A stretch of 64,000 bases of DNA. Source: Fusarium oxysporum f. sp. lycopersici 4287 (Eukaryota > Ascomycota > Sordariomycetes > Hypocreales > Nectriaceae). Position 1 is the stretch's first letter. The number at the start of each line of letters is the position of its first letter. Positions 1-13,180 of the stretch are shown one piece after another. Where the stretch lies: contig NC_030987.1 in assembly GCF_000149955.1 (NCBI RefSeq), positions 1,675,387-1,739,386 of the forward strand, written 5' to 3'. Under the pieces are notes generated by a model that made no database searches, was not told where the DNA came from, and saw nothing but the letters and a program-made list of their open reading frames with translations. Both the position numbers and the translations under genes were made by a program.

Positions 1-390
1 TCTTATCGACTTCAACTATGTTGTAAGTGCTTTGGGGGTTTGTAGATTTGACTGAAACACAGGCCCTTATCATTCCGTTGATGCTGAGATTGAGCCCGGC
101 AATGACGCTTCTACAGGCACATGAAGACTCGGTATTTGTCGTAAATCCCTATTCAGTATTCCCTACCTGGGCTATTTCTGCTACTTATCCAAGAAAGCAC
201 TACAGACGGAGTGTAATATAAAAAGAGCATATAAACAAGGTTGTCGTTCAAGACCAACGTGCCAAAGATAATTGCTTGAACGCCTAAAACTGATTTCATT
301 CATACTGAGCTATCATTAAGAATAAAGGTGAGGGGAAAGTGAAGTAACGTCAATCTGAAAATGTCCTTATAGCCAAAAGATGACGCCCCC
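1..390. other. 3' flank of phosphofructokinase, no gene seen
   Basis: Only one short open frame without protein-like composition is present. The stretch is AT-rich and probably holds the 3' UTR and polyadenylation region of the minus-strand phosphofructokinase gene that ends at 391. Nothing else is recognised. Confidence 0.5.
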
Positions 391-2852
391 CTACAGACCA
401 CGTTTTGTGTCCTTTGCGATCAACCCTGTCAAGCTCTTCTCCGGCTTAGGGTAGTCAGGACGGCCCGCCAACATGTCTACTACCTCTGACAGGCCCAGCC
501 AGTGGGCAGTCGCAGGTCTTCGGTTGGGCCAATCTGTGCCGTGCTCCTCTAGCTCCTCCATTGCGTTGAACACAACCTCGGAGCCCTGGATACCAATGAC
601 AGAGGCACTCTTGGGGTCCTTCTTAACGTGGTTATGAGCATTACGTCCAAAGCCCTCAAGATGCTGGATGCACTTGATGGCCAGACGAACAGCTCGGCAA
701 CGATCCATAGCGGAAGGAACACCACCCTGCTGGACGTGACCAGGAATACTCTCTCGGCTCTCGAACCGGTCGTGAGCCTCTTCGCGGATGATGTCCGCAA
801 TGAGCTTAGCATTGTAGACCTTGCTGGACTTCTCGTTTACGAGAATCAGGCGTCCAGCACGGGACTGGCCCTTGTCCTTCTTGAAAACCTCCTTGAGGTG
901 GTTAACATCGGAGTTGAGCATCTCAAGAGAGATACCTTCCTCGGGGATGTAGACAGCGGAGGCACCAACATCCAGGCCAGCCAGGGTAGCGATGTAGCCT
1001 GAGCGACCACCCTGAGTCTCGATAACGAAGACACGACGACGGGTAGCGGACGCTGATTGCTTGATCTTGTCACAGTAGTTGACAAGCTCGTTCAAGCAAG
1101 TATCTGAGCCCAGAGAATACTCGGTTCCGGGAACGTTGTTGGAGATGGTGGCGGGGAGAATAACCATGGGGATGCACAAAGAAGGGTAGTCCTTCCTGGC
1201 CTTGCGCATTTGAGAAACGGAGTGGAAGGCCTCGAAACCACCAACAAGGAATAGAGCATCAAAGTGGTGCTCCTCGATCAGGTTGGCAATCAACTCCATA
1301 CCAGACTCGCCAGGAAGCTCTCGGTTTGTACCAATCTCGGAACCGCCCTTGCTTGCCCAACCGTCAACCTCGAGCCAGTCGAACGGGCGGACAGCGCCGA
1401 TAGGCTTGTCATCGTGGTGTCGCGCGAATCCAGCGAAACCGTTGTGAATAGCCAGAGGCTCGTGGCCCTTGGAAAGACAGTACGCAACAGCAGCACGTAC
1501 TGCAGCGTTCATGCCACCAGCAGGGGCACCAACATTGATGAAGCCAATTCGCATGCGCTAAGCAGTCAGTTGTCAGTAAGAGGAACAATAATGCAGAGTT
1601 AGGGCCAGACTTACATCCTTTTCAGGCAGCTTAGAATCGTCAACCATGACGTTCGTGGTCAACATATAAGAGCCCCATTGGTCGGCGAACTCGGCATCAC
1701 GAAGAGACATGGCCTTCTCGAAGTCTTTGGCATCAACGGCCTTGGCGAGTTCTTTGGTCTCAGCCACAGCTTGCATTAGAGGCTTGCGGACAATCTTGTT
1801 CTCGTTAATAGCGATGAAAGGAGTCTCGGTCTCTGGTGTAGCTTCGAGGACAGCCTTGACGGCTTCAACACCCTGCAGGGTAGCCAACATTCGGTCGTAT
1901 GCGACGGCAGTACCGCCTCGTTGGACGTGACCGAGGGTGGTAATACGTGTATCGAGAGCAAGACCGCCCTCGCTCTTGTCGGCTAAGATGTTCTTGATTT
2001 CTTCGGCGCCGATCTTGTTGCCGTCCTTGTCGCGGGCACCTTCAGCGACAATGACAATGGTCTTGCGCTTTCCAAGGTCTCGATGCTGTAAGTCGTTAGT
2101 GCCTGTGATTGGAAGCTATTGTCTGCGCTTAAACCTACCCTTCGCACAACGACTTTCATATCTTCCTGCCAATCATGCTCACGAGGTCTTTCAGGAATAA
2201 AGACAAAGTCTGCACCAGTTGCGACACCGGCCATGAGGGCCAGCCAACCACAATGTCGGCCCATGACTTCGACGACGAAAGCACGCGAGTGTGAAGAGGC
2301 TGTCGCTTCGACGTAGTCGACCATCTCGCAAATACGGGCGAGTGCTGAGTAGCAACCAATGGTCGCATCGGTTCCTGTGAGATCATTGTCGATAGAGCCG
2401 ACGAGACCAACAATGTTGAGATGCTTATAAGGTGCTATTTGTTCTGTAGACAGCTCTCCCTTGGAAACGAGCTCTTCCAGCAGAGAAGGCCACTCAGCTC
2501 GGAACTTGTCAGCACCAGTCAAGGAGCCGTCACCACCGCAGATGATCAGAGCATCAATGCCAGAAAGAACCATGTTCTTGGCGGCCGTTAACCGACCGGG
2601 ACGCTCGTAGAAAGCCATGCATCGAGCAGTACCAATAAGTGTACCACCCTCAGAGAGGTAGCCTCTGACATCGTTCCACTGCATCTGTCGGATGAAGTCG
2701 CCTCCCTGCACCAAACCCTCATATCCCTCGTAGACGCAGTAGGCGTCGCAACCCATGTGAAGGGACATGCGCACAACAGCTCGGACAGCGGCGTTCATGC
2801 CAGGGGAGTCACCTCCCGAGGTCATGACGGCGATCTTCTTCTTGGGGGCCAT
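391..2852 (-). CDS. pfkA: ATP-dependent 6-phosphofructokinase (fused eukaryotic type)
   Basis: This cytosolic enzyme phosphorylates fructose-6-phosphate at C1 using ATP, the committed step of glycolysis. I read three exons: 2852-2139, 2085-1615 and 1557-391, with introns bounded by gtaggt and gtaagt donors and cag/tag acceptors. Phases join cleanly to give 783 residues, close to the usual fungal subunit length. The N-terminal half carries [10 protein letters not shown] (residues 13-22), GGDGS (106-110) and the catalytic-loop motif [10 protein letters not shown] (153-162). The third exon begins the second PFK fold with [15 protein letters not shown], showing the tandem duplication typical of eukaryotic PFK, in which the C-terminal half is mainly regulatory. 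A separate start at 1554 is only the internal methionine of the second half. The family is sure; the exact splice sites are inferred from consensus and frame. Confidence 0.96.
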
Positions 2853-2863
2853 TTTGGCGGATT

Positions 2864-3050
2864 CTGAAAGAGGAAGAACGCTTAGTATTGATGATTCGAT
2901 TCAAGGTTTGCCAGAACCGAGTTGAAGTAAGTTTGAGATATTGCGTAGCCGTCCGGAGAAGGAAAAAACGCGGGGGGCAGATAGTGTAGCTCTAAAAGTG
3001 TATATGATGAGAAACAAGGGCACAACAATTGGGGAGAGCACGATACTTAC
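2864..3050 (-). other. probable 5' UTR intron of phosphofructokinase gene
   Basis: On the minus strand a strong donor (cctGTAAGTAT, 3050) and a pyrimidine-rich acceptor (cctctttcag, 2864) bracket 187 nt, and the acceptor lies 11 nt upstream of the start codon. This is inferred from consensus only; the true transcription start is unknown. Confidence 0.45.
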
Positions 3051-6000
3051 AGGAAAATAAGGAGAAGAGAAGAGAAGCGCCGGCTTCAACGGATGATATT
3101 GACAGAATATGGTCTCACCAGGTTTCCTGTCAAGAGAAGGGGGGAAATTATTATGGCGCCAGCTTCATGGTCCGGGCAGCAGTCGGTCGGTGACGCAGCT
3201 GGAGGTCAGGATAAGTACCTACAGTAGCGAGGGGCAGCACAGGGAAGCCAAGAACCGACTGACGAAGTGGAGGGTATGATGTGTGAAGAAAGCTCTTATC
3301 GCTTATCGGCCCGCGCGGGGGGCAGATTTTGGTTTTTTTTAGGTGCCAGTCTTGACCCAAGGTGAGCTTTTAGCTGGCTCAGGTGGGTTATGATGTTACG
3401 ATTCGTAAGGTGAATTATTAGCACTCACCTCACTTTGCAGCCTCTTGTCCCTCTAGTCTCGGTGTTTTATGCTTGCTTGCTTGTCTGGTTGCCAATTGCC
3501 AGCTGCGATAATCCCCTCAAGCCCCTCTTCTTTTTTTATCGCACGCACAATCGAATCGAAGCTGTTAGAATAATACCGCATTCCTGAGGTATTCATGCTA
3601 TCTGATCCACGTTTCGGTGGCATTGGGCGACGCAATGGTACAGAAACAGCATTGGCAGTGGGACGGGGCGCTTCCATGAGACGTCATAAAGCCGCATTCT
3701 TTTTTGCCTACCAACAGGCCGGACAAGAGGAGACTTTGCATGATTTCAATCATGAATAACTGGATGTTGAATACAAGGGTTGTGTCAAGTATCCAACGCA
3801 TTTCTGCGATATCTATCTATTCATATGTCACTTCAAAGACAACTACCGGCGCATCAAATTTTTGACATGATCTTCATCCTGGTCTACCGCGATCTGCTAC
3901 TTTAGCTCTAGCTAATTGGCATGTAGTGGTTCGTGGGGCTGAAGTGCGTTGAATGACGGCAGCCAGATCTTCAACGCAGGACAGGTGATTATTAAGGCAT
4001 TAAGGCAGGCTGAACTGCAAGATCGAAGAACCGAAAGGCGATCGAGATGTCCTGATTTATCAATTGTCAGGCAGGGGCTCTTACATGGCTGCTCACCTCA
4101 CATCGTATGCAATTTCAAACACGCCATCAGTCACTACATGCCCATGTCATCCTCAAAATCGCTGGCCTCAGAAGACGCCTCAGGTTGAAATCAATGTATA
4201 TCGTTATTAAAAGGGATAAACACTTGAGAAATGAGATAACTCATAAACCAGTTTGCCAACGGACGGCATAGAAGAACCAAAGCTAGGACAAGACATCGTC
4301 TTGCCATCTTGAATACCCTAGACCCCCATACGGAAGAAGGCAAGACAACGGTCAACACAGCTAGACAAGAGTCATGAGTTTCTAATTCCATGACTACAAG
4401 GGGCCTGGGACGCATAATTGCTTTGGTAGGAAGAGATGCCTTCCAATAGCATATCTGAGGCAGGCAAAGATGCGAACTCCAAGGTCACCAGCCTGCCGGC
4501 GCTCTGAAATCTGACCAGTCATTGAGAAAACTTGACAGTCATCTTGGAACCCGAGACGGGCTGTGATGATCGCTGCGAGGATTACTGGTGCGTCCACCAC
4601 TGGAGCCCTGTATTTACGACCCGGCGGTGCAAGCAAGGAAATGAGAGGCCGAAATGTGAAAATAGAAAGCCCTTTAGGAGAGTCATATGGCTGCAGATGC
4701 TGTTTTATGCGCTGGCAAGCGTCACCTCACAGCGGTTGGGATGGATGGTTGGCCTGGTGCGACGGCAGCGCGTCTGCTGACCTGGAGCGCCAAGCGCTGA
4801 GTCGCCAGGACCCTGAAGAAGCGCCCCTGAACATGACGACAGAGGCCTCAGCAGGGCCTCAGCTCATCGCAACCCAGGTTAACAAGGCTCAATTCAAGTC
4901 TGCCTCCCTTGAAGCTGCCTTGACTGCCTACTGTAACTGTTAAGCCTCTCGACAACGAGTGGTGCGGAGGATCCTGGAACATCAAGGCAGGTGACCTACC
5001 CCAGGTATCGTCACTGAAGCCTCGGGATATTCATTTATGAGCCGGTAGCAAGTTTCTCGTCTGATCTGCTCGGCATATGTCCGTGGTCACGCCTATCCCA
5101 TGATGTCGGGCGCATCAACGCAGCAGAACGGACGGGAGGCAAGTCCTGCCCAACTGACTATGGGCAGAGGGATAGTTGCAGGTTACGGCTCAAAAACCTC
5201 ACCTCCAGAGTGACTCTACTCGGCTTCGTCCCGTCGGAATGAGCTCCGTGGTCAGGCGCAAGGACACGGTCATCAGTCATCAGTCGTTACCCGCCTGTAC
5301 TTTCACCGCGTATAGCCTTTCCCTTACTTTCCCAGTGTCGACAGATGAATTTCTAGGCGAGATCACTCAAAGGCCCGTGGCCGCTTGCGGAGGCGAGGTG
5401 CAGCGTGCGGATGACAATCTGGGGGCTCGTTGTTATCACGGGGTCACCGGATATTGGTTATGCCATTGAGAACGGGTCAAGTTAATGAATCCCCACGATC
5501 CTCTGGGGCTTCTACAGGGCGAGAATCACTAGCAGGATTCTCATTTCCAATCCCAGATCGCCCAGAATCACGTCAATTCGCCGTTGAAGTGGAAGCCTGG
5601 ATTGCAAGCGGACCAATTGACGCTCTAACACGGGCGTCTGTTGATGATACCGGGTTGGGATTGGAATCGAAGCTCAATGCCAAAAACACCATTGACATGA
5701 CCGGTCAGGGTCTTCAACACAATGCTCGGCGAAAATTCTCTCAGGGTCTATCATGTGCCTTGAAGCTATCGAGCTAATGGCTTCCAAGAGAGCCGTTCGT
5801 CCTTACCGAGTCTCACTATTCTCAGGATCAAATGCCTTGGTGAATGTTAAGACCGCGGTTAATCCGGGCCAGAACAACACAAAGCGAGGCTTGGATCACC
5901 AACGTGACTTGTGATGGGGCCTCAGACAGGTCCCTGATGAGGAGCGGGCTACAGGGTGCTTCATCCGCGGGAGACAGAAGGTCCCAAGAGAATGACAGGG

Positions 6001-7580
6001 TCGTCCTCAGTTCTGGACTCGGATGCCCGATTCGGTCTCAGTTCACAACGGAGCCGTTCAAGGGAGATGGACAGGACACATGACAAGCTGTCAACGTTCC
6101 AGAACGCCAAACGGACCGCAGGATCTGCTTTCCGTTACAGGAGGCCGCGGCCCCATTAGGAAGAGTTAGGGGACACCGAGAGATAGAACCGTTTGCACTC
6201 CCGAGACCGCGTTCGTCTGTGCTCGCTCCGTAACTGTCTCAGGTGGGCCACTTACTTGATCAGGTAATCCAGATATAACCCAAAGAGGACTGGCTCGATA
6301 TCCACGAGTCTAAACTCTGTTGGGTATCATAGTGACCCGCTGCTTGAACACAATAAGTGCCTCTTCAGGTAAAGACCCGTGGAAACTGGTCATCAGGAAG
6401 AATTTGCCTCCCCCTCTCTTCCACCTCCACCTGTGTTCCTCCCCCTGACAGAAGCCCTGTCCTTGTCTGCTGTGTCGCCGAAGTCGAACAGCCTACAGAC
6501 CTTCCCACCTCCACCTCTATCATCCTTTGCCCTGGCGTGGACATGACATTGGGCAGGTTCTTGATTCGAGAGGATCCCTTTGTTCAGAGAGGAACAGAGT
6601 CAAAGATACAGACGAGGAATAAATAGCTCTTTGGTCTTCGTTGTCATGCGTTTGCTGTACTATGCTGTGCTGTGCTGTGCTGTGCCGCCACTTTAACCCC
6701 CATTCTCAACTGAATCCGTCTGGTCACGCCTCTGTAAAAGTGTAAGGTTGAGATGCCACCCCACAGGAATCAATCAATCGCTGGACTCATCCTGAGTGAA
6801 CCGTAACTCACATCAGCGTCCATTGGCAGCGAAAATTCTCCTGCGCCGCGGTACCTCCGTCTTGTACTGGGAGACTTGGGCTTGTGCTATTTGGGTGGTA
6901 CCCGCTATTTCCAATGACCCCCTCCATTTCTGCTCCAAGTACGTACCTGAGCCACCCCGACGAAAGTGCAGTGGCTCGCACCCCCTCTGGGGCCCACGCC
7001 CCTGCGTCCGACACCCCTGGGCCTGGCGTGCACTCGTGCTTGTGCTAAGGTACCTTAGACTCCATTTACATAGCGCACACCGCGACTCCCTTCCCCCAAT
7101 CCGTCTTTCTTCCCACAGACCAAACAAGAATAACTACGTTTGATCCCCCCGGACTTTGTTCGTCCTCCTCCACTTACACATACACTTACACCAAGCAACA
7201 CCAACACCCGACATCCATTGCAGAGGATTTTGAGAGGACGACCTTGCACCAGGAATCGCCTTTACACATACAGTATATGTCTACTCGAGGATCCCCATGA
7301 AACGCAGCATCCACCTCGACATCACACTGACACGCCAAATTCGCTTACATTGACCTTGAACTCCCTCGACTTCACCGCCCGCGACTAAGGCTTCTCCACC
7401 TCGAAACTCAACCTCTTTACTACGCTCTGGCGCATTGTCGGCTCTAATTCGATTTACTTCGCCGACGACCTATACAGAACTTATCGACCACTTCGATTGC
7501 ACTTACAACTTCGGCCGACTTATTCGCACCCACTCTCGCAACTCTCCCCAGTCGATTCATCGACAGGCCCAAGACACATT
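3051..7580. other. 4.5 kb without a supported gene; two promoter regions and a probable long leader
   Basis: Between the start of the phosphofructokinase gene and the start of the DUF1752 gene no open frame has protein-like composition or recognisable motifs. The frames present are short, lie on both strands and overlap one another. The left end should contain the phosphofructokinase promoter. The right end (about 6900-7580) is C/T-rich and probably the promoter and long 5' leader of the next gene. A four-unit TGTGC microsatellite lies at 6666-6685. A non-coding transcript cannot be excluded. Confidence 0.4.
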
Positions 7581-9317
7581 ATGCCCTACCGTTTAGACAC
7601 TCACGTTTTGACAGTGGATGCGAACGTCATCCACAAGGTCGATACTGGTAATCCCGCCAATCTTTATAGCATGTGGACTGGTAAGTCGTCTCTTGTTTGT
7701 GCCGCCTGCTTATATGCTGACCAGTCAGTCTTCTCTCGGTGCGCAGACTCCGTTGAACAAGGTCGAAGACTGGAGAACCTTAGCTGGCGACTGTGGCAAA
7801 GAGAGACCTTTGTCGTCGACAACGAAGAAAAGACAGCACCCTCTACACAAACTCTTCCCCAGAACATTCCTTCCGAGTCAAGGATACCCGATCTTCCTCA
7901 ACTGTCTGGCAGTGTTGAGTCTCTCGTAGACGAAGAGGCTGTCGACTTTAGTTCATTATCAGCACCACTTGAGATCGCCCGCCCTCGTGTACGACGTCAA
8001 GATTCTTGCGCCAGCACCCGAAGCAAGCGCGAACGCCACATCAGCTCCGACGATTTCGAGAAGATGATTGTCTCTATTGTTAAGGACAAGGGTCCTCTGT
8101 CGGCCCCTCCTCATGTTGCTCCCGTCCCCAAGGAGTCCCTTCCAGTTCCTCCTGTTTTCGAGCGTTCTGGTTCTACTACAACCGAGTCTCAATCGCCTGC
8201 AAAGTCTATCACAGCTTCAGAGGGTTCGCCACAACCTTCACCGCAAAGCCTCCCCCGCACCACTGTTGTGCGTGGCTTCTCACCTTCCCAGATTCCCACT
8301 CCTCGTACTATCTCCGGTGCTGCTCAATCATCAGACGCAATTCCTGAGCCCAAGTCGTCGCCTGCTGCCAAGGTGGTGCAACCAAAGAAGCCCGCTCGTT
8401 TTGCGCTTGGTGGCTCTTGTTCGTCTAGTGAACAGGACCAGAGCCTCAGCAACAGCAAGCCCATCGTTCCCATCATCAAGAAGCCCGTGTTCCAGATCGG
8501 CGGCTCCTCTGAAGAGGACGGCTCACTCAAGAGCGCCATGGCTTCATCACGGCCTGGCTCGCTCCTCTCTGCACGCAAGAAGCAGGCCTCGTTCAGCAAC
8601 AATGTCATGACACGAACGATTGATGATGAGGCAGCTGTCGACTCAGATACCGACGACTACATCGACGAGAGCGCCATCGATGACGATGACGACTCTTCGG
8701 ACTGGGAGGACTCGATGGAAGAGAGCGGCAAATCCAGCATGGACGACAAGTTCTTCCAGCGAGTGGATTCCAAGCCCAATTTGACCTCGCGACGATCGCT
8801 CATTACCCTCATGCTTGCCCAGAACGATCGCGCACGCACTCTTGGTAACCACGCTTCCCAATCGACTTCAGCCATTCCACGATCTCGTATGGCCCACGGC
8901 CCGTCACTGGGTGCCTCGCCTAATGACTCTGACGAGGCTCCCCTGATGATGAAGGGCATGCGTGGACCTGGTCTCAAGCCGATCCATGAGGTCCCTAGGT
9001 CTAGTGCTCAGCCCATCATGACCGGCCCCAACCACATCCAGCCTCAAGCTGCGCTGTCACCTCGCACTACTCGTCGCAATATGTTGGCGACTGAGTTGAC
9101 TGAGTCTCTTCGACGTCACCTCCTTTGGGAGCGACAACAGAAGTCCTCGACAGCCAATGCCGTCCTCAAGCGACGACATACATCACACGATGTTGCCAAC
9201 CTGAAGCAGTACCCTGAGAAGCCTTGCATGAAGAAGAGCGAGGATGTGAACGCGAGCAGCTGGAATCAATACTTCTCCAAGGAGGCCAGCGACGGATACC
9301 ACTCCAAGGGGTGGTAA
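7581..9317 (+). CDS. DUF1752 (GATA_AreA-like) / DUF3295 regulatory protein, Mks1/Reg1-like
   Basis: Two exons, 7581-7680 and 7729-9317, give 562 residues. The first ATG of the frame is at 7581; the frame upstream is open but starts from no ATG. Residues about 25-61 (NPANLYSMWT, then SVEQGRRLENLSWRLWQRE) match the short domain shared by the N-terminus of AreA and by yeast Reg1 and Mks1 (PF08550). A Ser/Pro-rich middle leads to an acidic DDDDDSSDWEDS segment and a C-terminal NMLATELTESLRRHLLWERQ block typical of DUF3295 (PF11702). No GATA zinc finger is present, so it is not AreA itself. By family analogy it may tie protein phosphatase or nitrogen/retrograde signalling to gene expression; that is inference. 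The 48-nt intron is a multiple of three and stop-free, so retention would insert 16 residues into the N-terminal domain. Confidence 0.87.
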   Translation: MPYRLDTHVLTVDANVIHKVDTGNPANLYSMWTGKSSLVCAACLYADQSVFSRCADSVEQGRRLENLSWRLWQRETFVVDNEEKTAPSTQTLPQNIPSESRIPDLPQLSGSVESLVDEEAVDFSSLSAPLEIARPRVRRQDSCASTRSKRERHISSDDFEKMIVSIVKDKGPLSAPPHVAPVPKESLPVPPVFERSGSTTTESQSPAKSITASEGSPQPSPQSLPRTTVVRGFSPSQIPTPRTISGAAQSSDAIPEPKSSPAAKVVQPKKPARFALGGSCSSSEQDQSLSNSKPIVPIIKKPVFQIGGSSEEDGSLKSAMASSRPGSLLSARKKQASFSNNVMTRTIDDEAAVDSDTDDYIDESAIDDDDDSSDWEDSMEESGKSSMDDKFFQRVDSKPNLTSRRSLITLMLAQNDRARTLGNHASQSTSAIPRSRMAHGPSLGASPNDSDEAPLMMKGMRGPGLKPIHEVPRSSAQPIMTGPNHIQPQAALSPRTTRRNMLATELTESLRRHLLWERQQKSSTANAVLKRRHTSHDVANLKQYPEKPCMKKSEDVNASSWNQYFSKEASDGYHSKGW

Positions 9318-10861
9318 ATGATACCCATACCATATTATACCATACCGACACAACTATACCCACTACGATTGTGCATTGGACGGCGCACGAAAGGCATCAC
9401 CACATCAGCATTGAGCGTTTTTATTTTTAGCTGCACTTGGCAGCGTTTGTTTTACAAGTCGTTTAGCGAAACGGAACTCAAAGTATTTTATCATTTTATC
9501 ACTCATGGCGGGGACTCTTAACATTATGATACCATGAAATCGTGTTTTTTCAAGGCCGCGGTAGGCTCTTGTTTCGTCATTTCCAGGCTCGGGGCACGTG
9601 TACTTGTAGTTCATATGGGGAAGATTTCTGGGGCAACCTGAGGATATGATTTCGCTATGAAAGTTTGAGGTGGAGGGAACCTGAGTTAAGGCGGAGCATG
9701 GGTCACGAAATACGGTCATTGGTTTTACTCGAGCAAGCGCAAAAGGCGAAAACAAAAGTCAAAAGCAGTGGATGATGACAAGCGAAAGCGAAAGCGAAAA
9801 GGGGATGTATGAGCGAGAGAGAGACTGAGATGGAAAAGCAAAAGATTAAACGAGTCACTCAGCAAAAAAACTCGCAAAAAGGGCGAATTGTCTATGAGAA
9901 AGAGGTTTCCGCAAAAACATGAATAAAACTTTTCACGTTGAACAAACAATGAATGACTTGATCCAATTGAGTGAGTGAATCGATCATCCAGACGCAATGT
10001 GTGTGGTGTTGTGATGGAATGTCGCATTGCATTGTGAGTCGTCAGAAGGGTTCCAAGGTTCCTGGATGCTTCAAGGATTGCTGGAGACATGACCCAGGAT
10101 GGACGTCATCAATTCCGGGTGTTTTCAGCACTGAGCCAGGCCTAGCCAGCACCTTCAGAGCTGAGGGTTGCAGGCAAACACCAGCGGCCGTTTAATGCTG
10201 GCAGGCAGAAATCCCATTGGCTCGGGAAGGAGAAGCCCCAGGCCTTGAAGGCCATTTGAGTGTGGCAGACCCGACCAAGCAAGCCAGCGCTGCAGGTTTT
10301 GTAGAGCTCGTGACTTGATCAATTGGCTTTTGGTTTTCGCGAGACGAGAGGAGAGAGAGTCAGACTGAGCACATGTCAAAGCATGAATCTTTGAGACAAT
10401 TTTCATCATTTGGTCTCGTCAACTCTACGAGAATGCTCTGCATCTCATGGAAACCACTGGCAAGCCAACCAAACTGTCGGTAATAAATGGCGTGAGTCGC
10501 TAGACACAGAGGAACATGGGACTTTACGATAATACCCGTAGTCTGATCGAGCGGTCAATCGTAGGTGCTGTCGGACAATAGCTGCTGCTTCTAGTCTTTT
10601 CTTTAGCATAGGGCAGTGCTGTCTTTGTTGGGGATACCTTATGCGAGCTAACACAGCGCAGTAGTAAACAACGCACTCTAAGGTAAGGTCAACAACACGA
10701 GGTCGAGTTAGAACCGTCGTGAGCCGTCTCCAGCGACAAGTTTAACAAGATGACCATTGACATGAAACGACTGGCTTGGCAAGTTCAACACCATCCCCAG
10801 GGCCGCCAAGCCATCGGCACTCGCTTCTGGGACCTGGAACGCGCCATTGAGTTTTTTTTTT

Positions 10862-10897
10862 CACATGGGCTATCACATGGGTTATCACATTAGTTAT
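10862..10897. repeat. three 12-bp tandem repeats
   Basis: Units CACATGGGCTAT, CACATGGGTTAT and CACATTAGTTAT follow each other directly after a T9 tract. The third unit has diverged at two positions. No function is evident. Confidence 0.7.
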
Positions 10898-13180
10898 TCT
10901 CATCTCAAGTCGACCTGAATTGAAAGGGTGTCCGGCATCGGTATTCACAAACCGATCCCAACCTCTCGGTCAATAGGTGTAAGCTGAAGGGGACCATCCG
11001 GACGCTAAGAACAACACGCGTAAGTCCAATCTCCTCCAAAGCCCAAACAACTCCCTTGTATCTCCGCCCTCGGCCAAAATACCAGACTTCGGGGGTTCTA
11101 TTCCTTGGAATATACCTGGGCAGACGGATCTTTCTGGCTGCTTTTCTTTGCGTTCCTGTTACCTGACATTGGGATGTAAGGGTATGGGCTGCAGGGACAA
11201 GCCACGAATGGGAAATGTAGCATTAGGCAACCCATAATTACCTATTTTGAGTTTTTAACTCTGACTGCATGTGAACGATGATAGTTCTCTATGTAATTGA
11301 AGATGGCAGACATATAGAGACGCGATTGACATATGATTGAAGCAACCCAACGTGCATCTCGTATCATTCAAACTACTGCATTCTATCATCAGCTCTACGC
11401 CAGCACGATGTGTTCCCGGTTCTAGACGCAGATGTCTAGTCCCAGACCATTTGAATTATCGAAACGCGTCTTTTGGTTCACTCTGCTCACGGCCAAATTG
11501 TGGAGGACGCCATATCCTGCGGAGCCGCAGCCGGAGCTCACGAGCTAGGCGTCACATCGCGAACCAATTGAGACGAGGACGGACTCATACTCCGTGAATG
11601 AGAATGGGTTGTTTCAAAGGCATTTGCGCAAAATGAGGCTGGATAAGGAGACGTGTTTGAAATCAGTCATTTCTGACAAGCTATGCCAGAGATGCAATGA
11701 TGGCCAGTCAATTGCTTCACCCATGACTCCCTGCGTGTGGGGAAGTCAAATCAGAGACTTTTCAAAGGCAGAGGCAAAGGGAACAAGAGACAACGACGCC
11801 TCTCCCGCTTGTGATTTTCCGGGGAAGTCCATGGCATCGTCAACAGGCATCCCACATGTAAGCAGAAGCCATTGACTCTGTGTGCCTGAGCTCAGACTCA
11901 TTCGTATTCAACCCATACTTTTCTAAGCGTCAATGGCGTTTAGACGAAAACCAAATCTCAGCATCTCCCCTCTTTTTCAAGAAGCTTTGACGTGTTCAAT
12001 TCCCCAGAAAAAAGAGCCACATGTTGCTGACTTGACTGCGGAGAATCTGGAGAATTTTCTGTGGTCATCCGACTATCCTTTTCTTCTCTCCGCATAGCAA
12101 ATTTGCCTTCAGGTGAGATCACATGGTGTTGTTCAAGTTGCCATTAACGAATTGCATTTTTGTCCCCACAGATTTACCAGTTTGCTTTTTGCGATATGTG
12201 CGCTTGGAGTTTTCAGCACCTCTCGGGTCATGAGAAAACGAAACTAGACCAATTGAGGATGTTAACAAAGAGGGGGAGGGGGGGGGGCGTGCATGTGCCT
12301 TGTCTCGTGGCTGACAGGAAGGGATTTCGCATCGTCGGGACTCTCTCGCTGGTAGGGTGCAGGGAGTGTTTAAAGTCTGAGTCAGAAAGATGAAGTAGAG
12401 CAAAAACTGTCAGAGCAGAAGATGTCGTTTAGGCTAAACCGAATACTGGGAAGAATCGAGACCAAGTCCCGTAAATGGCGGGTGAGTGTTTTTCGACCAA
12501 TGAGAAATGGGAATTATATGTTTTGCTGGGGGAGTGAGCAGCGGAAATAGGACGAGTCAGATTGGCTCAATTGCCGATCGGAAACTCGGGGGGGAATAGG
12601 ACCCTGCATGAGTTTACTGAGAGCTTGCGTTTGTGTTGGTTTGAGCCATCTTCGAAGCTCTCGGATATTTAAGCCCCAATGCCGCTATTTTACTGTGCCG
12701 AAGGCTTTGAAGGATGCTGCCTGGATATCTGTAAGGCCTCATGTTATCCCGCCTGTTCTGGACTGCTGGACCAAGCTCATGCGGCTTTCAGGTTGCTTTC
12801 TCCTCCGGCCTCACATCCATAACCGTGATCATAACATTCCTGATTACCTTAAACTTAGTTAAGCGCTCCGAAGGCTCGGGATTCTCATGTCTCGCAGCTC
12901 ACATGTGCCATGGCAATGCTCCATTTCATTGAAACTCTCCTCGGCACAGGCAGGCAGCAATGGATCTAATGTCGGTCGAATTCGGCATCCAATTCTGAGG
13001 ACCCTTTTCCCTCCAAGTCATCCATTGTCTTTCAGGGCCCATCCGCCGAAGGTGGGGCCTCCATCCGGCGGGTGTCGGGTGCCCACTGTCCGGACGCAGG
13101 TTATGCTCTCGGAAACGCAAAGAGGGCTTTTTTATCCGGGCAAAATGATAGAATGTCGTGCAATGCATGCAACAAGGGTC

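Noticed and set aside
1554..1554. Independent gene starting at the internal Met of the phosphofructokinase C-half
   Set aside because: The exon joins in phase with the preceding exon to give the normal fused enzyme.
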